This document shows positions 25,261 to 37,105 of a DNA stretch of 64,000 nucleotides, piece after piece. A model generated the notes under the pieces. It saw nothing but the letters and a program-made list of their open reading frames with translations, was not told where the DNA came from and ran no database searches. Each line of letters opens with the position of its first letter. Position 1 is the first letter of the stretch. The stretch is from NCBI GenBank assembly GCA_965153355.1, contig OZ231126.1:13640001-13704000 (forward strand), written 5' to 3'. The translations under genes were made by a program, and so were the position numbers. Origin of the DNA: Flaccisagitta enflata. Taxonomy: Eukaryota > Chaetognatha > Sagittoidea > Aphragmophora.

Positions 25261-25278
25261 GAAACCAAGAGTCGATAA

Positions 25279-25568
25279 AAGTTATGTAACAAAAATTGAA
25301 ACACAGAGCCTAATAAGGAAATAGATAGTAAATCAGGAGTTAATGATAATCTCATTGTTGACCATGAAAACATCATGCAGGCTGCATCATGCAGTTATAG
25401 AGGTAAACACGTTGAAAAAAATAACGGAAACGTTAGCAGACAGACAGACACACACACTGAAAGACAGAGCCTAATGAGGAAATAGATAGTGAATCAGGAG
25501 TTAATGATAATCTCATTGTTGACCATGAAAACATCTTGCAGGCTGCATCATGCAGATGTAGAGGTAAC
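25279..25568. repeat. Tandem duplication of about 150 bp
   Basis: The segment AGAGCCTAATAAGGAAATAG ... GAGGTAAAC followed by ACGTTGAAAAAAATAACGG and GACAGACA is duplicated. The second copy is interrupted by the foldback element at 25568-26130 and resumes at 26131. Confidence 0.85.
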
Positions 25569-26130
25569 TAGTCATCCAAGGATCGCACATGGTCAGCGAT
25601 ACCCGATGCCCTGCTTAGAGTGATTAATTGCAGAGGTGGAGTGAGAGCAGGGCAGCGGCCCCACAGGGCCAATGTTCTGTAGGACAAAGGGGTGAATTTC
25701 CAGACGTCCTGAGAAGGCACATTTGAGGCCTTTGGGGCTACTTTCCTTGTTATTCAATGAGAACATTAATTTTTTTCCATTTCATTGTCAATTTTTCATG
25801 TTATTCAATATGAATTTTGCATTTATTTCAAAATTTTGTCAATTTTCCATGTTATTCAATAGGGATTTCCCATATTTTTAACTTCTAGTAAATTTTCCAT
25901 TTTATTCAATGGGAATTTCATATTTTTTTTCATTTTTGTATCAATTTTCCATGTTATTCAATGGGAATTTTGCTTTTCTTCAATTTCCCATGTTATTCAA
26001 TGGGAACATGAGGCTCTAAAGCTTTGGAGGGGGGGGACGAACAGACGGACAGACGGACAGACGGATGGACGTCTGGAAATTTACCCCTGTGTCCTACAGA
26101 ACATCGGCCCTTTGGGGCCGCTGCCCAAAA
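25568..26130. mobile_element. CAGCGGCCCC foldback element, copy with defined ends
   Basis: The left end is CTAGTCATCCAAGGATCGC then GGTCAGCGATACCCG. The left arm AGCAGGGCAGCGGCCCCACA runs through TCTGTAGGACAAAGGGGTG and GACGTCC; the right arm is the inverse, ending GGCCGCTGCCCAAAA. The interior holds about five units of roughly 60 bp with TTTTCCATGTTATTCAATGG. Comparison with the uninterrupted tandem neighbour defines both boundaries. Confidence 0.85.
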
Positions 26131-26906
26131 ACGTTGAAAAAAATAACGGAAACATTAGCAGACAGACAGACAGACATACTGAAAGACAGATAGTCATATT
26201 GATCATGCCGACAGAAATATAGACAGACAAAAGGGGGGGAAGTTAAGAGGCCAAGTGACGTCATATTTAAAGGAGAGATTTATGAAGCTGCTGGGTGAAA
26301 GAGCAGCCAAGGAGAGGAAGGAAGATGACTAGAAAATAGCAACATTTCAAACCACCTGAGGGACGAGTTACGTGAAAAAATGGCAAAACGAGATAAGTAT
26401 GGAGGAGGTGAAGAAGGAGAAGAAAAGAGCGAAGGAAGAGATGGCGAGGAAGGATAAAGGAGAAGGTAGCAGTAGCGCAAAAGAGAGAAGGTGAGGAGAG
26501 GGAAGAAAAACAAGACTGTGTACATTTCTTCCGAGTCGCGGACTGGTGGACAGAAGCGGAAAAGCGAAAAAGCGAAAAAAAAACGTTCACATTTTGTCTT
26601 GGTTACCCACGGACTGACGGAGCGATCGACTGACACAGTAAGTTCAAGAGGCACAAGTCCGCGACAAAAAAAAAAACAAAGGAAGAGAGGCAGATAGCGA
26701 GGAAGCATGTAGCAAATGAAGAAGGTGAAGATGGCGTGGAGGGATGAAGCAAAAGTGTTAAGGAAGAGAAGGTGAGGAAGGAGAGGGAAAAAATGAAGGA
26801 AGGGAAGGTGAGGGAGAAGAAGGAGAAGAAGAAAAGGTGAGAAGGAAGAGAAAGACGAGTTGCGTAAAATAATGGCAAAACGAGATACATGTAAGTGTAC
26901 TTTTTA
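26131..26906. repeat. Purine-rich GAAGG/GAGGA region with GACA runs
   Basis: Low-complexity AG-rich sequence; related units (GAGATGGCGAGGAAGGAT) recur at 28760-28790. The motif CATACAGTATTCGGGTGTGT at 26909 is inverted at about 28667-28688, bracketing the HINE-like element between them. No gene seen. Confidence 0.6.
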
Positions 26907-27190
26907 GGCATACAGTATTCGGGTGTGTCAATATTTAAAAGGTCTTTTGATCAGCTCATCATCATCAGGGAGAGTGAAGACACTAATTACAAGACACTTA
27001 CCATTTTTATTTTTTTTCAATTTCAATCATCTTCCGTTTTTTTAGCGCAAGTGAAAATTGCCAAAAATATATATACTTTTAGCGACTCTACCCAGTTTTG
27101 TTGAAAATGAGACTGATATATTATTCAAAAAATTTTGTTTTTTTTTGTTACTATTTCTTCTTATGAAAAGTAAAGTATTTTGACCAATTC

Positions 27191-28443
27191 TTTTTAGTCG
27201 CGTGCACGCGACTCTATAACCCGCTCTGTCGGTCCGTTGGTCGGTCCGTCGGTCGGTCGGTCCGTCGGTCCGTCGGTAACACTTAGCTTTTTTTTTGTCT
27301 TTTTGGGTCGTCTGCAGTTGTTTTGAGTCATTTTTTTGTTGTTTTTGGGAATTATTGGTTGCTTTTAGTCATTTTTGGTTATTTTTGGTCATTTTTGGTC
27401 ATTTTGGTCATTTTGGTCATTTTGGTCATTTTGGTCATTTTGGTGATTTTGGTCATTTTTGGTCATTTTTAGTCATTTTTAGTCATTTTTGGTCATTTTT
27501 GGTCATTTTTGGTCATTTTGGTCATTTTGGTCGTTTTGGTCATTATGGTCATTTTGGTCATTTTGGTCATTTTTGGTCATTTTTGGTCATTTTTGGTCAT
27601 TTTCTGTCATTTTTGGTCATTTTCTGTCATTTTCTGTCATTTTTGGTCATTTTTGGTCATTTTTGGTCATTTTGGTCATTTTTGGTCATTTTGGTCATTT
27701 TGGTCATTTTGGTCATTTTTGGTCATTTTGGTCATTTTGGTCTTTTTTGGTCATTTTTGGTCATTTTTGTCATTTTGGTCACTTTTGGTCACTTTTGGTC
27801 ATTTTTGGTCATTTTTGGTCATCTTTGGTCATCTTTGGTCATTTTGTTCATTTTTGGTCATTTTTGGTCATTTTTGGTCATTTTTGGGATTGGTCATCTT
27901 TGGTCATTTTGGTCAATTTGTTCATTTTTGTTCATTTTTGTTCATTTTTGGTCATTTTTGGTCATTTTGGTCATTTTGGTCATTTTGGTCATTTTTGGTT
28001 ATTTTTGGTCATTTTTGGTCATTTTTGGTCATTTTTGGTTAAAGTCTGCTGGTTAAAGTCTGCTGGTTAAAGTCTGCTGGGTAAAGTCTGATGGTTAAAG
28101 TCTGCTGGTTTAAATCTGCTGGTTTAAATCTGCTGGTTAAAGTCTGCTGGTTTAAATCTAATGGGTTAAGTCTGCTGGTTAAAGTCTGCTGGTTTAAATC
28201 TGCTGGTTTAGGTCTGGTTAAGGTCTGGTTTGGGTCTGATTTAGGTCTGGTTTCGGCCTGGTTTCGGTCTGGTTTAATTCTGGTTTGAGTCTGGTTTGAG
28301 TCTGGTTTGAGTCTGGTTTGAGTCTGGTTTGGGTCAAGTTTGGGTTGCATTTACGTCTGATTTTCAATAAAAAGATACAATAAGGAGTCAGGTCAGTTCA
28401 GTTATTTTTGTCCTGCACGCGACTTATAGGTGTTGGCCTTGTT
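27191..28443 (-). mobile_element. HINE-like element with expanded TTTTTGGTCA and TCTGCTGGTTAAAG arrays
   Basis: The plus strand opens TTTTTAGTCGCGTGCACGCG and ACTCTATAACCCGCTCTGTC and closes GCACGCGACTTATAGGTGTT and GGCCTTGTT, so both family ends are present. The core has grown to about 700 bp of 9-10-bp units (GGTCATTTTT) followed by about 300 bp of units such as TCTGCTGGTTAAAG and GGTTTGAGTCT. Long overlapping ORFs here are repeat artefacts. Confidence 0.85.
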
Positions 28444-28689
28444 AGATTAAAGAATAAGATAAGAAATGGGTTCTGATTTTTATTCTTATGATCAAGAATC
28501 CCGGTGCAAAACCAGCTGCACTACAATATACAAATTAGGGGCTAAATGGAGATTTAAAAAAAATGGAAGATGAATGAAATTAAGAAAAAGAAAAATGGTA
28601 AGTACCTTAAAATTAAAGTCCCAATACTCCTTGATGATGACAATCTAATCAAAAAAGTTTTTTAAATTTTGACACACCCGAATACAGTA

Positions 28690-29170
28690 TAGAGAAGGTG
28701 AAGAAGAAGAAGGAGAAAGGGAGGGAGAGGAAGAGAAGATGAGAAAGGGGAGGAAAGTAACGGAGGAAGAGATGGCGAGGAAGGATGAAGAAAAGAGCAA
28801 AGTTGTGGCGTTGGACATACAGTTTGTGGGGCGATGGAGAAAAAAGTATTAGGGCTTTGATAAAGCAACTGACAAAGAGTGATGTCCTTGGCGAAGCAGT
28901 GTGGTGTGATGTGGTGGTGGTGATGTGGAAGTGATGTGGTGTGATGCCCTTGACGAAGCAGTGTGGCTGAGTATTGAGTCAGAGGGAAGGGATTGAGTTG
29001 AGAATGGTGAAAGTCTCACATAGATACCAAGGGAAGACTGATATCCTTGGATCCAGAAGCAGCTAGCTGGGGGGTTACGTATCAAGTTAGAAGGGAGGAG
29101 TGAAGTAGAGAACGGTAAGACTCTCATATAGCAACTAAGGAAGACGGATGCCCTTGGCTTTGGCACGAAG
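28690..29170. repeat. Purine-rich stretch and three-copy repeat of about 100 bp
   Basis: After an AG-rich block, a unit containing GTCCTTGGCGAAGCAGTGTG, GGGAAGACTGATATCCTTGG and related forms recurs three times. No gene seen. Confidence 0.5.
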
Positions 29171-29279
29171 GCTTTTCCCTGAGAGAAAAAGAGCATCATT
29201 GCTTTCTCTCCTGTCACTTTATTTCTTGGAGCAAGTTCACAAGTCATCCAAACTTTCATATCTTGACGTCTTTCCCCAA

Positions 29280-29392
29280 TCTCTCTTCTTCTCTCACTCT
29301 TCCCCTTTCTCTCTCTCTTCTCCTCTCACTCTTCCTCTGTCTCTCTCTCTTCTTCTCTCACTCTTCCTCTTTCTCTGTTTCTTTTTTTCTTT

Positions 29393-29486
<94 letters not shown>

Positions 29487-29627
29487 TCTTTCTGTCTTTT
29501 AATCTATGTGTCTGTGTGTCTATCTGTGTCTGTCTATCTGTCTATGTGTCCATGTGATTGTGTGTCTGTCTGTGTCTGTAAGTCTGGCTGTCTGTGTCTG
29601 TCTGGCTCTCTGTCTGTGTGTCTATCC

Positions 29628-29660
<33 letters not shown>
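29280..29660. repeat. (CT)n and (TGTC)n tracts
   Basis: TCTC-rich lead, about 90 bp of (CT)n at 29395-29484, then degenerate TGTC/TATC units. Confidence 0.95.
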
Positions 29661-30070
29661 CACTCCTTTTTTTATAAGAACGTCATTTTTTTTCTCGAAG
29701 GCTTCATGTTCTTATTTCTAAGGCCAAATAAAATAGAGCGTTCTTAATTTCAAATACTATATAAACTATAGGAAACCTTATAATGTACTATCACTCAGTT
29801 ATACTAAATATATTCTGTTAAATATTGGTAAAATAAATGCCAATCATTAAAGTCTGGGGATATTTTCATGATATTTATTTAGAAAATAGTAAAATATCAT
29901 CTTAATTTTACTAAAAAAGTGTTTTCTTAACTTTCTTTGAACAATGTAGTAAGAGAAATTTTTTTCTCAAGATTTGAAGCCTTTGTATGTTCTTAAGATG
30001 TTCTTAATTTTGGGGCCATTCGAAGCCTTGATGTTCTTATAAACTAGGTTCTTGTAAAAGAAAGAGTGTA
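29660..30070. mobile_element. Inverted-repeat (MITE-like) element
   Basis: The left end (ACACTCCTTTTTTTATAAGAAC ... GAAGGCTTCATGTTCTTA) and the right end near 29985-30066 (TTCTTAAGATGTTCTTAATT ... GTTCTTGTAAAAGAAAGAGT) are inverted relatives. The next 80 bp is a T-rich homopolymer. The boundary is approximate. Confidence 0.45.
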
Positions 30071-30098
30071 TCTTTCTGTCTTTCTCCTTTACTTGTTT

Positions 30099-30143
<45 letters not shown>

Positions 30144-30720
30144 GTCTGTTTTTTTTTCTTTTTTTGAGGGGGGTTTATTATTTTTGTTTTCTTTCTTTCT
30201 ATTTTCCATCTCTCCCTGCACGTCCTTATACCACTCATTCTTTCTTTTTTTCTCAAGCTTTATTTCTTATATTTTCTTTTCCTCTGTTTCCTCCAATATT
30301 CTATTTCCTTCCTTTTTGGAGTGGTCGTTTTGCATTGCCACACCCGATGTCGCTTTCAGTTGGAAGAAAAATTCAAACAAAAGGCTCAAATTGAAATCAA
30401 GTGGAAAATCAATTAGAAAAAAACCTACTGATATTCTTATTTTGCTTTAAAACGTCGACTGAGATGCACTTTTAGTCATATTTTCTCCTTTATTCACAGA
30501 AGAAAAAAAAGTAGCACGCTTTCTATGAATCAGTGGATATCACTTAATGACTTAGCAGCTAGCAGTAGCACATAAAGTTTCAAAGGATATTTGTAACTGA
30601 AGGTGGGAAATACGAATACAAATTATCGAATTCTCAACGACCTAAATTGGCTTATTTGTTTGAGGAAGAAATTTCAAGACGAAATCGGGTAAAGAAAAAC
30701 GCTCTTCGACCTTTCTTTGA

Positions 30721-32586
30721 ATGAAGAGAGAAGAAATGTTTCACCCAAAAACTACATCGATCGATCTTGTTGGATTCGGCTGTCCTATGATTGATATCAC
30801 AGTGAAAAACGTGCCTAAAAGTTTCTTTGAGGAAAACCAGTTGCATCCAGACGCAACCTATAGACGATCCAGGCAGGAAATCAACCGAATACTACACCAG
30901 TTATCGGGTCAGTGACTTTTGTTGTATCAAAAGTAATTGTTGCAGAAGTATGCAATGGATACACTTTTTTTTTTCAAAAACCCTTTAAATTGAGATATTC
31001 TCTCTGACTCTCACCGTCCTATACTCTAGACAAAGCGATCTATTCTGCAGCCATACAGATTGTGGAGAAGCGGGAAGCGCCGCTTCTCGGAAGCAGGGTG
31101 ACAGGGTCGGAAGGTCTTGCAATATAGCATGAGAAAAAAATTAAAAATTGAGAATTTCACTTAAGAAGGGAATTTGAACAGTTGTCTCAAATCATTTTGC
31201 ATCATACTGCATTCTACTTGTCGGAATCTTGCATGGAAATTTTCTGCTTCTCGGAAGCATGGAAGAATATTAATATCTGCTATTCTGGATCATGTTTATT
31301 CTCAGTATCAGCCCTTTCCTCATTGCGTGCCTTCGTGATATGGTCAAGTTGCCTTACATGGAATTCACATTCTTTTAGTCCATGCAAATTTGGATCGACA
31401 GACAGTTATGCTATTGACAATCTCTTCCCCGCGATATTTCAAATTAGGTTCAGAAGACGGATATACAACCAGTTTTGGAGGCGCCACTGACAATGTCATC
31501 CGCGGGGTCCAATGGCTGCGTTTTAACAAATGTCTCAAATCATCTTTCCATGGTGAGACAGATAATGGGATATTCGATTTTCAGTAACACTGCGTATAAA
31601 ATGTCTGTCTCTTGCTCGCTCGTCCTTTTTTTCATGATTGTATAGCATCTAATTTTGCACTGCTCTGTCTCGTTACAAACTTGCTACTAGCTCAATCACG
31701 ACTCAATCTCTCATTAAAGAATAAACGGCCTCATTTTGACATTTGCAGATGAAAATGATGCTACCACCTCTGAAAAACCAGACGCTTCTCGCCATGGCTA
31801 CCACGACTCAATAACTAATGTCATAAAAGAGGAAAATAAAGGGAAAGAAAATACACAAGGGTGGCCTAACTTGAAAGACGTGTCTGAAATGAATATTTGC
31901 TACGTCGGGTGCATTGGTGACGATGAAGAGGGAAAGAGAATCGAAAAAGACTTTGAAAGGAGGGGAATCAAAACATGCTTCAAAGTGGCGCATGCTGTTA
32001 GAACAGGTATGAGTAAAATGAGCAAAACGAATCAACGGGATCTGAATGAACAATGTCATTGGACCTAAGTCGCGTGCGTCGGCACTTTCAAAAAAAGTCA
32101 GGCAGACAGACAGACAAATGATTTTTTTCAAAAAGACATTTGAAACAGCTATTTACTTCTCTAAATTTGTTTCCACTACTAAGAGACGTTAAAACACGAT
32201 AAAAAGCCTATAAAACGACTTTGTGACCAACGAATCGACGGACGGATGGACGGACGGACCAACGGACCGAAAAGTGGCTTATAGAGTCGCGTAGCATGCG
32301 ACTAAAAATGAGATTGATGCCAAATGAAAGCTTTTTTTTCTGAAAAAGTGTCTGGTACTTCATCTGGTTGCCATTTGTTTTTCACAAAGAGACAGTGAAG
32401 TCTGGCGGTATAGAATCATTAGGGATTTAGAGTCACTGTTTCTTTTCTTGCACAGCTTGCTGCTTGATACTTATTCCGGCGCATGGAGATCATCGATGTC
32501 TTATTACAGATATTGGTGCAGCCAAAGAATTGGATGAAGAGTTTATTTTGCAATATACTGTCCAAAGAGTAGTGCAACAAGCAGAG
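30721..32586 (+). CDS. ADK: Adenosine-kinase-like pfkB protein, exons 1-4
   Basis: Exons 30721-30907, 31448-31552, 31749-32006 and 32456-32586. The ATG is directly preceded by an in-frame TGA, fixing the start. Features in order match adenosine kinase: VGFGCPMIDITVKNVPKSFF (substrate-binding Asp in M-I-D-I), TSFGGATDNVIRGVQW (the Gly-Gly-x-x-x-Asn motif), CYVGCIGDDEEGKRIEKDF, VRTGACCLILIPAHGDHRC and ITDIGAAKEL. Adenosine kinase transfers phosphate from ATP to adenosine, giving AMP. Exon 3 adds about 48 hydrophilic residues (DATTSEKPDASRHGYH onward) before the CYVGCIG strand, absent from typical enzymes. All seven exons total 1680 nt (559 residues), against about 345-362 for standard enzymes. 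Another ribokinase-family substrate is possible. Confidence 0.85.
32066..32309 (+). mobile_element. Diverged HINE-like element in ADK-like intron 3
   Basis: CTAAGTCGCGTGCGTCGGCA at the left corresponds to the subterminal motif. The right side has a GACGGACC core, GTGGCTTATAGAG and the hairpin GTCGCGTAGCATGCGACTAA. The AACAAGGCC end is lost. Confidence 0.65.
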
Positions 32587-32939
32587 GTGAGTGACTTACC
32601 AAGACAAAGGGTGTGTTTCTACTCAAAGGTACAAACGCGTTTCTCATGTGGGTTTTGCAAATCGCGATTTTACTTCACTCTCCCTGAAAAAAAGTGAAGG
32701 CACAAGAAAGATTCGAACTCTCTCCAAACTGCCTTGTGATTTCAGCTTCTTTGAATTAGAAGTTAACGCCCTTACCAACCACGCCATTAGGGCAATCACT
32801 CGAGTTAGTGGAATTTCGGTGGCCTTATTCTACAACTTTATATCAATTTATGGGGGTTCAGTTCTGTAATTGCCATCTTATTTAATTGCGTCTCTATTAA
32901 AGAAGTATAACAGAAATAATTTTTAATATTTGAGTGAAT

Positions 32940-33024
32940 GTCTCAGTGGGGCAGGTGGTTAAGGCGTATGCTTCTAGACTATTGTAATATATTGCTTTTG
33001 AGCGTGGGTTCAATCCCTGCAAGA
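32940..33024 (+). tRNA. tRNA-like sequence (class II, probably pseudogene or SINE head)
   Basis: The segment has an A-box/D-arm region (GTGGTTAAGGC), a perfect B box (GGTTCAATCCC) and five pairable acceptor-stem bases (GTCTC with GAGGC). The length of about 85 fits a serine- or leucine-type tRNA with a long variable arm. The anticodon stem does not pair well, so I do not assign an isotype. No A-rich SINE tail is obvious. Confidence 0.35.
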
Positions 33025-33032
33025 GGCCAATG

Positions 33033-33207
33033 TTTTTAGTCGCGGACAAGCGACTCTATAAGAGGCTTTGTCCGTCTGTCCGTCCGTCCGTCCGTCGGTT
33101 GGTCCGTCGGTCGGTCCGTCACGCTCGAGTCGAAAAGTGGGAAAACACGCATTTCCGCCCCTGCCCACCCGTCCGCGACTGGTATTGGCCGTGTATCCGG
33201 CCTTGTT
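33033..33207 (-). mobile_element. HINE-like element (mixed GTCGCGGAC type)
   Basis: Plus strand reads TTTTTAGTCGCGGACAAGCG, AGAGGCTTTGTC, a (GTCC) core, CACGCTCGAGTCGAAAAGTG, CCGTCCGCGACTGG and GTGTATCCGGCCTTGTT. Confidence 0.85.
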
Positions 33208-35376
33208 TTCAGGATGAGGGTGGTGAAAATCGCGAATTGTAAAACCTACCTGAAAAACGTGTTTCTGGCTTTGAGTAGAAACGCACCCATTGAATATGAA
33301 TAAAGGTTTAAAAGAGGACTTCATCTAGGGTCCTAACTTCGCGAGCGATTGAGATGCACAAAGAGTTAAAGCAAGTTATGTATGTGTAGTTCAAGTTTGG
33401 AAACTATCAAAGTCATCCGTTAAGTGCAATGATTCCACCAAGGACGTTTTGTGACAGGGGGTCCGGGTCATCGGCGGATCTTTGTCATAAGTGTTCTTTT
33501 GTTGACCTTCCTTCAGTTAGGGGGGGTCATACAGGGTTGATTTTGGAAATTCCTTATGGAACTCTGGAATCTAGGGGTTGGTTTTGTGTAAAACAGGTTA
33601 GAAAATTTTTTGGGTATCTCCCTTTCAAGGAAAAATAATCCATTTTTGATAAAAAATGAGGTAAGCGATAGGCGAAAATCGAAAAAAATTGCGAAAATTA
33701 ACAAGAGGCCATTGGTAGTAGCCATCAGGACACTACAAAACATTCATTTTTGGTTTAGATGATGTATTTTTGCCTTACCCTTACCATTTATGGTAATAAT
33801 TAAGCTTTTTATGCAAGATTTTTCTCATTTTCAGAGCTTTATACATAATACCGTTGAGCCAATAAAAAGCAAAAATCAAAGAAATTGCAGAATTCTTTAA
33901 AAATGGATAAAATAGTTCAGCCTGTTGTGTGATAGAAAAAATTGTTCCTGATTATTCTAAAGATGTTTGTTTGAATCAGTATTCTTGCTATTCTAAGATT
34001 CCTTTCCCTTGTATGTTAAAAAATAACATTTTTTATCTATAGAATATTTGCAAAAAAAGGCAAAAAAGGGCAGAAATCAATAAAAATTGCAAAAATCAGT
34101 GCTCAAGCTTCTTCCTCCAGGACTTGCAACCTGGCATGGGCGTTTTACTTAATTTTTTTTCTGTTTTTTTTTTCAGAGTTTATTTGTTTTTTTTTCTTTC
34201 AAATCAATGTTAACACCTACACAAATATGGGTAGGGCTTCATGGTCAAACTAGAAACCAGTTTGACAAAATCTTTAACCACTAAGGCAATTCCATCAAAA
34301 GCGGACAAAAATGTAAAATCACCTTTAAAGCACCTAAAGTACCCTTAAATGCACAATTAGGTGATGAGGTAAAAATGTAAACCACTAAGGCAAAAATAAA
34401 TAGTAATAAACATTGAACAATTTAAATTGAAAATTAAATTGAAAAGAAATTGTAAAGATTAATAACTGAGCGCGTTCTGTGCTAGATCACCAAGACCTCA
34501 GTAACAAGTCATAAAGAAAATAAAATGCAATCAAGGTAAAAAAGTAAATGAGCAGGATTTGTGCAAAATCACCAAGACCTCATTTACTATTTTCAATAAT
34601 CTCATTCATCATTCTGAGATGAAACCTTCCCTAGCTTCTTGTCCAACCACAGCAGCAGAAGCCTCAGAGACAGATGATGGCCCTTTCCACTGCACTAGGT
34701 GTGGCATGGGTAATGAGGTATTTCTCTTTGATGGCAAGTAGTTCAGCTTCCTTGAAGTCCAAAGTGAAAGGTGGCTCTGTCAACTTGGCTGATTACCAGT
34801 CAACCTTTGAAGCAGCTTTTAACTTTGGTCCACAACACCAGTGCAGTCAAAGACATTTTTCAGCAGGGTTTATCTTGCAGCAACAGAGGAAAGGGGGGTT
34901 AACTTTTGTGCCAAAGAGGGCAAAAAACCTCCAAATGCACCTCATGCAGTCAAAGTGGAGACAGACTCTAACCAAACTCCTTGAGCTGGGATATCATTTT
35001 TTTGGTAACTGTTTCTATTAAACCATTTATGGCATGAGGGTGTGATTACAATCATGCTGGTCTAGGCAAATTCCAACCCATTTCTTGACTATCTCTTTGA
35101 AAGAGCATTAAATGTCAAGAAAGTCATAAGTCATAAGATTGAATGTTTTGATTTTTTTACGTAATTTGTTCAAAAAATAAGTCTTTTTTTATTACCTTAT
35201 TTTAGTGTTACGATTTTAAACTGTAATTCTATAAAAGGAAATTTCAAATGTTCTGATCCTAGTGACTCATATGTTTTCTTGCATAACTAATGGATTTTTA
35301 AAAACTTTTACTCAATAAATGAGGTTTTGGTGAGCTGAAACAGCTCCCGCTCAGTCATTTCGTTGTTTGGTTAACA

Positions 35377-35776
35377 GGTCGCCCCAGGGCTATATGTGGT
35401 CAGCGATACCCGTTGCCCTGCTTTGCATGGTTGTGAATTGTAATGAGAGGAAGCAAGGAAGCGGTACTGAAAGGGATTAAGTCCTGTAGAACACAGGGGG
35501 ACTTTTGTTTGTTCGTCATTTGTCTGTCCATCCATCAGTCCCCCTCAGGCCCTCTCAGGCCTTAAATCTGCCCTCTCAGGCCTGAAATCTGCCCTCACAA
35601 TCCTGAAATCTGCCCTCTAAGGCCCAGAATTGGAGAGGGTAGATTAAGGCCTGAGAGGGCAGATTTCAAGCCTAAGAGGGCCTGGGGGGGACAAACAGAT
35701 GGAAGGACAAACGAATAAACAAAAGTCCCCCTGTGTTCTACAGGACTTCATCCCATTCGGGGCGGCTGCCCAAAAA
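35377..35776. mobile_element. CAGCGGCCCC foldback family member nested in the 4-kb foldback
   Basis: GTCAGCGATACCCGTTGCCC at the left; arms AAGTCCTGTAGAACACAGGG and its inverse CCCTGTGTTCTACAGGACTT; right end GGGGCGGCTGCCCAAAA. The interior has CCCTCTCAGGCCTGAAATCT units in both orientations. Confidence 0.8.
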
Positions 35777-36589
35777 ACAGCCGTTTCATCGAACTGGTTT
35801 CTAGTTTGACCATGAAGCCCTACCTATATTTATGTAGGTGCAAATATGGTTTGAAAAAAAACAAACAAAATAAAAAAACTCTGAAAAAAAAAACAGAAAA
35901 AACTAAGGTGAAAGACCCATGCCAGGTCCTGGAGGAAGAAGCTTGAGCACCGATTTTTGCAATTTTTATTGATTTTGCTTATTTTCGTCTTTTTTTGCAA
36001 TTACTCTATGGATAAAAAATATTATTTTTTTAACATGCAAGGGAAAGGAATCTTAGAATAACAAGAATACTTATTTTTTAGAATAATCAGGAACAATTTT
36101 TTCTATCACACAACAGATTTCTATAATTTCTTTGATTTTTGCTTATATTTGGCTTAACGGCATTATGTATAAAGCTCTGAAAATGAGAAAAATCTTGCAA
36201 TAAAAACCTAATCATCACCATAAATGGTAAGGATAAGGCAAAAATACATCATCTAAACCAAAAATGAATGTTTTGTAGTGTGCTGATGGCTACTACCAAT
36301 GGCCTCTATCTTGGCAATTTTTGTGATTTCTGCGATTTTCGCGATTTTTGCTTATCGGATACCTCATTTTTGATCAAAAATGGATTATTTTTCCTCAAAA
36401 GGATGATACCAAAATTTTTTTCTTACCTTTCCTACACACAATCAACCCCCAGATTCAAGAGTTCCATAAGGAATTTCCAAAATCAACCCTGTATGACCCC
36501 CTCTAAATATAGGCTTACCCAATTTTTCATTTTGCCTTTCTTGAAATATCTCCGATATTGCTAGCCAGTTGCTCTTATGCCGAATTTCT

Positions 36590-37105
36590 CCAGTTTTGGA
36601 ATATTTACGCAAATTTAAGGGTTATTTGCGACCTTTGATCCCATTTTTTACCTACTTCTTATAATAACTGAAAAACAAAAAAAAATTTATATTTGGTTCT
36701 TATTTAAAGGAATCCAAATCTGCAGTCAGAATTGTATTTTTCAAATTTTGAAACTTTTTCCCAAAAATGGTTCGAAGGGTCGATTTTGGGGTCATTTATG
36801 ACTTTTGACCCCCATTTTGCCCCACTAACAACAAAAAAATGTAAAAAAGAAAAGTAGATTCTTCAGCTACTTTTTTAAGAAGAATTCAAATATGCTTTCA
36901 AAATAGCGAAATTCCTATTTTGAAATTTTAACCAAAAAAATGGTTCGAAGGTTCAATTTGGGGGTCTTTTATGACCTTTGACCCCCTTTTTGACCTACTT
37001 AAAATAAAAAAATGAAAAAAAGAAAAGTAGATTCTTCAGCTACTTTTTTGAGGAGAATCCAAATCTGCTTTCAGAATAGAAAAATTCCCATTTTGAAATT
37101 TTGAC
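36590..37105. repeat. About 172-bp tandem repeat, three copies
   Basis: The unit includes AAAATGGTTCGAAGG, TTATGACTTTTGACCCC and GTAGATTCTTCAGCTACTTT. It lies in the right arm of the 4-kb foldback only. Confidence 0.75.

Larger units (their letters stand above)
32600..33305. repeat. Inverted repeat of about 100-bp arms just inside intron 4
   Basis: The left arm (GGGTGTGTTTCTACTCAAAG ... GTTTTGCAAATCGCGATTTT) and the right arm, inverted, at 33207-33300 (AAAATCGCGAATTGTAAAAC ... CTTTGAGTAGAAACGCACCC). The span between them holds a tRNA-like segment and a complete HINE-like copy. Confidence 0.75.

Noticed and set aside
27295-28070. Overlapping ORFs of up to 253 codons reading HFGHFGHF or VILVIF
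   Set aside because: They derive from the 9-10-bp TTTTTGGTCA array in a mobile element core.
34674-35021. A 115-codon plus-strand ORF in the centre of the 4-kb foldback
   Set aside because: No transposase motif or family resemblance; likely chance in repeat DNA.
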